Source: Cryptomeria japonica | Taxonomy: Eukaryota > Streptophyta > Pinopsida > Cupressales > Cupressaceae | Assembly (NCBI RefSeq): GCF_030272615.1 | Contig: NC_081413.1 | Location: 99,232,239-99,296,238 of the forward strand | Reading direction: 5' to 3' | Length of the DNA stretch: 64,000 bases | In this document: piece after piece, positions 59,974 to 64,000 of the stretch | How positions within the stretch are numbered: the first letter of the stretch is position 1 | Layout: each line of letters starts with the position of its first letter | Made by a program: the position numbers and the translations under genes | The notes under the pieces: generated by a model | Databases searched by the model: none | What the model saw: only the letters and a program-made list of their open reading frames with translations | What the model was told of the DNA's origin: nothing

Positions 59974-61360
59974 TCATCTTTTGAAAAATTCCAGATATTT
60001 TTGCTTTTCTTGTTCTGATAGAGAGGTTGTCGGATGTAGAACCTTTGGTTTATTTGTTGTTCCAATATTGACTGCCTTTGTTGGTTCAATCAGTATAGAT
60101 GATCTCTCTTGATAATATTTAGGTAAGGTGTCAAATCTCCCATCTTCTAGTGACTCAAGGAGGTTTTCACCATTAGATGCGTCCTTTCTTTTTACTTTTC
60201 CTTGATCTAATGTTGCCAATAAATGGCTTTCAGCATTAGACCTGATATTTTTTTCTTTATTTTTACTTTTGCAACTGGGAGATTTGGCACCCACTTGAAT
60301 GGAAGATGTGTTAGCGAAATCCCTGGTGGAAGTTGTTGTGAGTTCAATTGCATTGAGGTATAAGGCTATAGCGTGGTCATTAGGAAAGGTATCAATTTCA
60401 GTATGTCCCTCATTATCCCAATCAATAAGTTCGGGATGTATTAAAGGTAAGGGATCATCGAGTTGAGATGTTTCAGAGGCATTAAGGGTCATGATAGAAA
60501 CATTAAAGTCCTCAATATGTATTTCAATGTCTAGGACAATACTCTCATCAGAATGGCCTCTCACAAGTAGTTCCCGATCATCCTTGATTAAATCTAAGTC
60601 AGCCGAATGTGATTCTAATTCAAGTGATCTAGTTCCTAACGTTTGTCCTACATACGCATGAACTACATCGACACCCACATCTTCTTCATAGCAGGTTTCT
60701 TCAGTTGATTGTTTAGAATGATAGGAATCCCATTCCCATTCATTGAAATTTGTCTCACTGGCAGCTTGCAATCTGCAAGTTTATTCATATAGCTTTTGGT
60801 TTGTTTCCTATGTTTTCTTTGCTATCTCTTTTGTTCTCTCATATTCAGCTTCCTTTGGGCTGATATGTAGTTATGTTAGTCTTTCTATTAATTCTCCTTG
60901 CTTTATACCAGCTTCTTGTCTATTTTGATTAGGAGTTGACTCTGCTTGGGAAGTGCCTTTATTTTGTCTTTCTTGTTGATTAGAAGTTCTCTCTATTTGT
61001 GATCTTATGTTTTCTTATTATTGTTGTTTGGCAGATGCTTCTTCTCTTTTGATTGCAAGTTGCTCTTGTCTTTTGTCATGTTCATCTTTTTGTTGCCTAG
61101 AAGATGTTTCTTCTTGTGGAGTGACTTGTCCATACCCTAAGCCTAATTTGTTTGTAGCCTGTTGAGTATGAGGTTGTATGGGTTTTGAGATACCTTCTTT
61201 TCTTTTTCCTACAGGACCTATTCCAATGTATCCCATTTTCTGAAGAATGTTAAATCCTTTTCCATTATTTTTTGTGGGTATTCTGGCATTATTGATTTTT
61301 TGTTGAACATCTTCATCCTTATATAGCCATTATAGCACATCTTTGTCCTTTGTTTCCTCA
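59974..61360 (-). pseudogene. Element B protease-RT linker with G-patch-like motif
   Basis: An open 265-codon piece (60771-59974) is polar and acidic and includes PELIDWDNEGHTEIDTFPNDHA, matching element C. At 61268-61179 the motif GKGFNILQKMGYIGIGPVGK, then EGISKP, fits the G-patch spacing. A Gln/Lys-rich stretch (EETSSRQQKDEHDKRQEQLA) follows. The frame begins right at the deletion joint with the LTR. Confidence 0.6.
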
Positions 61361-61365
61361 GATAA

Positions 61366-62324
61366 TGTCCTAGCACTAAAAATAATATGCAAACCAAAAG
61401 CTCCTTTGAGATGTCCCATCTTCCTCTATTCTTTAGGACCTTGAAGGTGTTGGATTGTTGTCTCTTAGCAGAGCGATGACCTCCAAAGTGGCAACTCAAG
61501 AGTTGAGTAGCTACTTCATGATTATGCAAATGATATGAAATGCATTATTGTATGCATGATTAATCCAAAATTCTAATTATACTAGATGATTGAAATAAAA
61601 ATTTCTATAGTAATGATACTAAAATCTAGGATGCACGGGATCATTATTACTCCAAAAAGAGGGATATTTATAGGAATTACAAGGCCAAAGTTGAGGTGGT
61701 AGGAATCGACGGTCTGGATTCGATCTGAAGATATCAACGGCTAAGATTGGGGAAGTTGGAGAAGAGGTTGGAGGAAGGGACACTTGTCATCTCTATGGTG
61801 ACAAGTGTCAAGGAACCTTGCTCATGAGAGGGCAAGTGTCCAAGGGAGGAGACATGTGGCAAAAGTGCCATTTGTCTCAAGGGGAGAATATCCAACCCAT
61901 AAGAGGTTAGGATGGCAAGATAGGATAGGGTGAGTTAAACCCAGGATTAGATAGAATGGGTTAGGTTAGGGGTGGTTAGGTTAGGTGGTTAAAAGTTAGA
62001 AGTCATGTGCTCAATTTGAATTTAGAAATTTAAATATTTAGGAAAAGATAATTAATCTCAACAAATCATGATTTGATTTGTTTTAATTAATTATAAGATT
62101 AGAAGAATGAGTTTAAATGGGGGGGAAGATTAAATAATTTAGATTAATTAATCAAAAGGGGATATGAAATGAACTATATAAATAAATCATGTAGATTTAT
62201 TTACTAGTAGATGAATAGGGAAATTAATCAAATTGCTTGTGAATTCAATTAATTGGGAAGGGGGATTAATTAAATAATTATGTATTTAATTAATTATCTT
62301 TAGACCATTTTTTAGGTGTATACA
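61366..62324 (-). repeat. Element B, right (5') LTR, truncated
   Basis: Aligns with 50985-51932 after a short start (TGTCCTAGCACTAAAAATA). AT inverted repeats at about 62045-62303. Confidence 0.88.
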
Positions 62325-64000
62325 CATACCAATGCACAAATGACCATAGACAAGGCCAACTACTTTTTTTTGCATCACATTAAAATAATCTAGTGAATAT
62401 AGACCATCCACGTATGAGTCATACCACTATAAGAAAATGGGTAGGTAATCCATAACCTTCATAACTCATAGATCCAAATCCAATGCAACATGCAAACTCG
62501 TCATCACATCAGTTATCAATAAACAAAGATATCATTCAGGAGAATCAAACATATATCTAGAAACTCCCACTGCACGAGTATAGTCAAATTTGAAAATAGA
62601 TCAAAGCATAACAAGTCTATCTATAATTCTTAACATAGAGGATGTGGCTAAATCCTTTATTACATAGTGTCAAGAAAAGATGCATTGATATGCAACTAGA
62701 CTACAATTAAATATGTTGCAATAGCTCTCTCACCACCAATCTACATAGCTCTCTTAGATTCTTCACACTCGACCATGTGAATACAAACATTGAGGAAGAA
62801 GAATAAGACCAAAGAGAGAACCTACCAATCAAATCATATCCTTGCTTTGTAAGAAATTTAAGTAGCGAAACAACTTCCTAAACTAATCTTGAGAGGAGGG
62901 TAATACAAAAAATTATTGATCTTTACAACAATTACATAAACTTAACATAAATAGCATGTATACCACAACACAACGATTTACATAGGGAAAACTCTTTTGG
63001 GAGAAAAACCCCACACTGCAAAATTTGTCGAATATATTATTCATAAATCAACAACAAATTATAATATACTTGCAGAGCAAGCTTCTCATAAGAGTATCAC
63101 CAACCAAGATCCATAGGTAATTCAACTGCTATAAGAATCTTGCACACAACATCCATCACATAAACCTAATATATAGGAGATGCAATACATGAAACCATCA
63201 AAAGGTATTACAAAACCATGGGCTAAAACCACCAAAAAGTAGCGCTCATATTATAGGTATTTCTTCTTTGAGATGTTGCATATGTGCTTATGTTGTAAAT
63301 TGTTTGATGAGGATAATGGTGATCAAAAAAAAGGCCCACCAAACCAAATCTTCATCAAACAATTTACAACATCAAAACATATGTAACATCTCAAAGAAGA
63401 AATACATGAATAATGCTACAATCTCAAATAACTAAAAAATTCAACCCAACATCAGTATTATGCATAACAAAGATAATTAGGCATAAAAAGTGTATTTCCA
63501 AGACAAAAAAACACAAAAATCAATGCTAGATCTAATGTACCAAATAAACTCACATAGAAGTAACCATAGATCAATAAAAACCTTCCAAGCAACCATGCAA
63601 ACCTATAACAATGTTCATCCAAAACACCCTGAATCCATTCTTACCACAAATCTACATACCAAATGTTTTAGTTAACTTTGAAAACTTTTATTTAACCATC
63701 TTTCTATAATCCACTTAAACATCTAGTATTCACATTATACTTGCCATGTGAACAATGGCATAAGCATAGATCTACAAAACCCAACAGTTGAAAACAAGAG
63801 AACACTACAACCCAACATGAAAAGCAAGTTGTTTAGGATCTTAAACCATATCAAATATATCAACTCCAATACTCACAAAGAGGTTAGTTTCTTATCTTTG
63901 TGTGTCTTCTAGTAACCATGGGCTAAAACCATGCATCCAACATAAGCACTCCATTTCGTAGACTAGGTAAATGGTATTTCTTTGTGTAAGCAAGATGTCA
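62325..64000. repeat. Repeat G2, second part, with an LTR-like fragment
   Basis: 62325-62848 matches 16640-17055 and 32986-33090 of G1; 63310-64000 matches 47800-48480. Between them, about 62849-63256 is an LTR-like fragment (TGTAAGAAATTT..., GGGAAAACTCTTTTGGGAGAAAAACCCCAC at about 62977-63012) that replaces about 1.4 kb of G1 sequence. The repeat runs off the right edge. Confidence 0.6.
63257..63405. repeat. 58-bp inverted repeat (hairpin) in G2
   Basis: The left arm 63257-63314 and the right arm 63348-63405 are reverse complements with about five mismatches; the loop is 33 bp. G1 has only the right arm (about 47845-47900), so the left arm was added in G2. Confidence 0.85.

Larger units (their letters stand above)
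50908..62324 (-). mobile_element. Element B: deleted Tat-like retrotransposon with antisense PMD gene
   Basis: The perfect 5-bp duplication CATAC lies at 50903-50907 and 62325-62329. The left LTR (50908-51932) is complete; the right LTR (61366-62324) lacks its first about 80 bp. Pol remains run right to left from 61360 to about 57640: linker with G-patch-like motif, RT, second RNase H, integrase. Gag, protease, PBS and leader are gone, joined at 61366. Between integrase and the 3' LTR lies a 5.7-kb region holding the PMD gene on the plus strand, antisense to the element as in A. Confidence 0.9.

Noticed and set aside
62849-63256. A complete solo LTR in G2
   Set aside because: It starts TGTAAG and has a Copia-like block, but no matching CA end or target duplication could be placed, so it is kept only as an LTR-like fragment.

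Overview
The window looks like nuclear DNA of a seed plant with a very large, repeat-filled genome, most likely a gymnosperm such as a conifer. This rests on one compact plant cytochrome P450 gene beside more than 50 kb of nested LTR retrotransposons, most of them partly decayed; the exact lineage is inference. I see no tRNA, rRNA, CRISPR array or bacterial-type operon.

Bases 1-9368: a decayed Ty3/gypsy protease fragment (1-850), AT-rich spacer, an apparently intact five-exon P450 gene of the CYP72 clan on the minus strand (2620-5242; the predicted exons join in frame to 522 codons), spacer with one doubtful retroposon tail, a three-unit diverged tandem repeat (7309-8330), and the left part of an old repeat called G1 here.

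Bases 9369-64000: a nest of elements inside two diverged copies of repeat G (G1 and G2). Element A (9369-15772, TSD ATAAT), element D (17056-32985, TSD CAATC) and element C (33350-46656, TSD AGAAG) sit in G1. Element B (50908-62324, TSD CATAC) sits in G2. Element E (24233-31871) and a small TIR element F (31903-32872) sit inside the right LTR of D. A solo LTR (H, 48826-49945) separates G1 from G2. G1 and G2 each preserve an empty-site version of some of the insertions in the other.

A, B and C have Ty3/gypsy features of the Tat lineage: a tandem second RNase H domain where pol survives (B, C), the same polypurine tract, and LTRs packed with consecutive AT-rich hairpins. C carries gag-pol. B has lost PBS, gag and protease but keeps part of pol. 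A has no gag-pol at all. A and B both carry, antisense to the element and next to the 3' LTR, a long gene for a plant mobile domain (PMD) protein of about 700 codons. Its reading frame has no frameshift in either copy, but it has many stops, all explicable as CAG/CAA/CGA to TAG/TAA/TGA transitions.

D and E are Copia-like by LTR and initiator-Met PBS but have no pol. Each carries a gag-like ORF1 (coiled coil plus four CCHC knuckles) and a long, unrecognised ORF2 of about 1,040 codons that is conserved between the two. The antisense PMD module and the ORF1/ORF2 non-autonomous family are the best candidates for something not well described.
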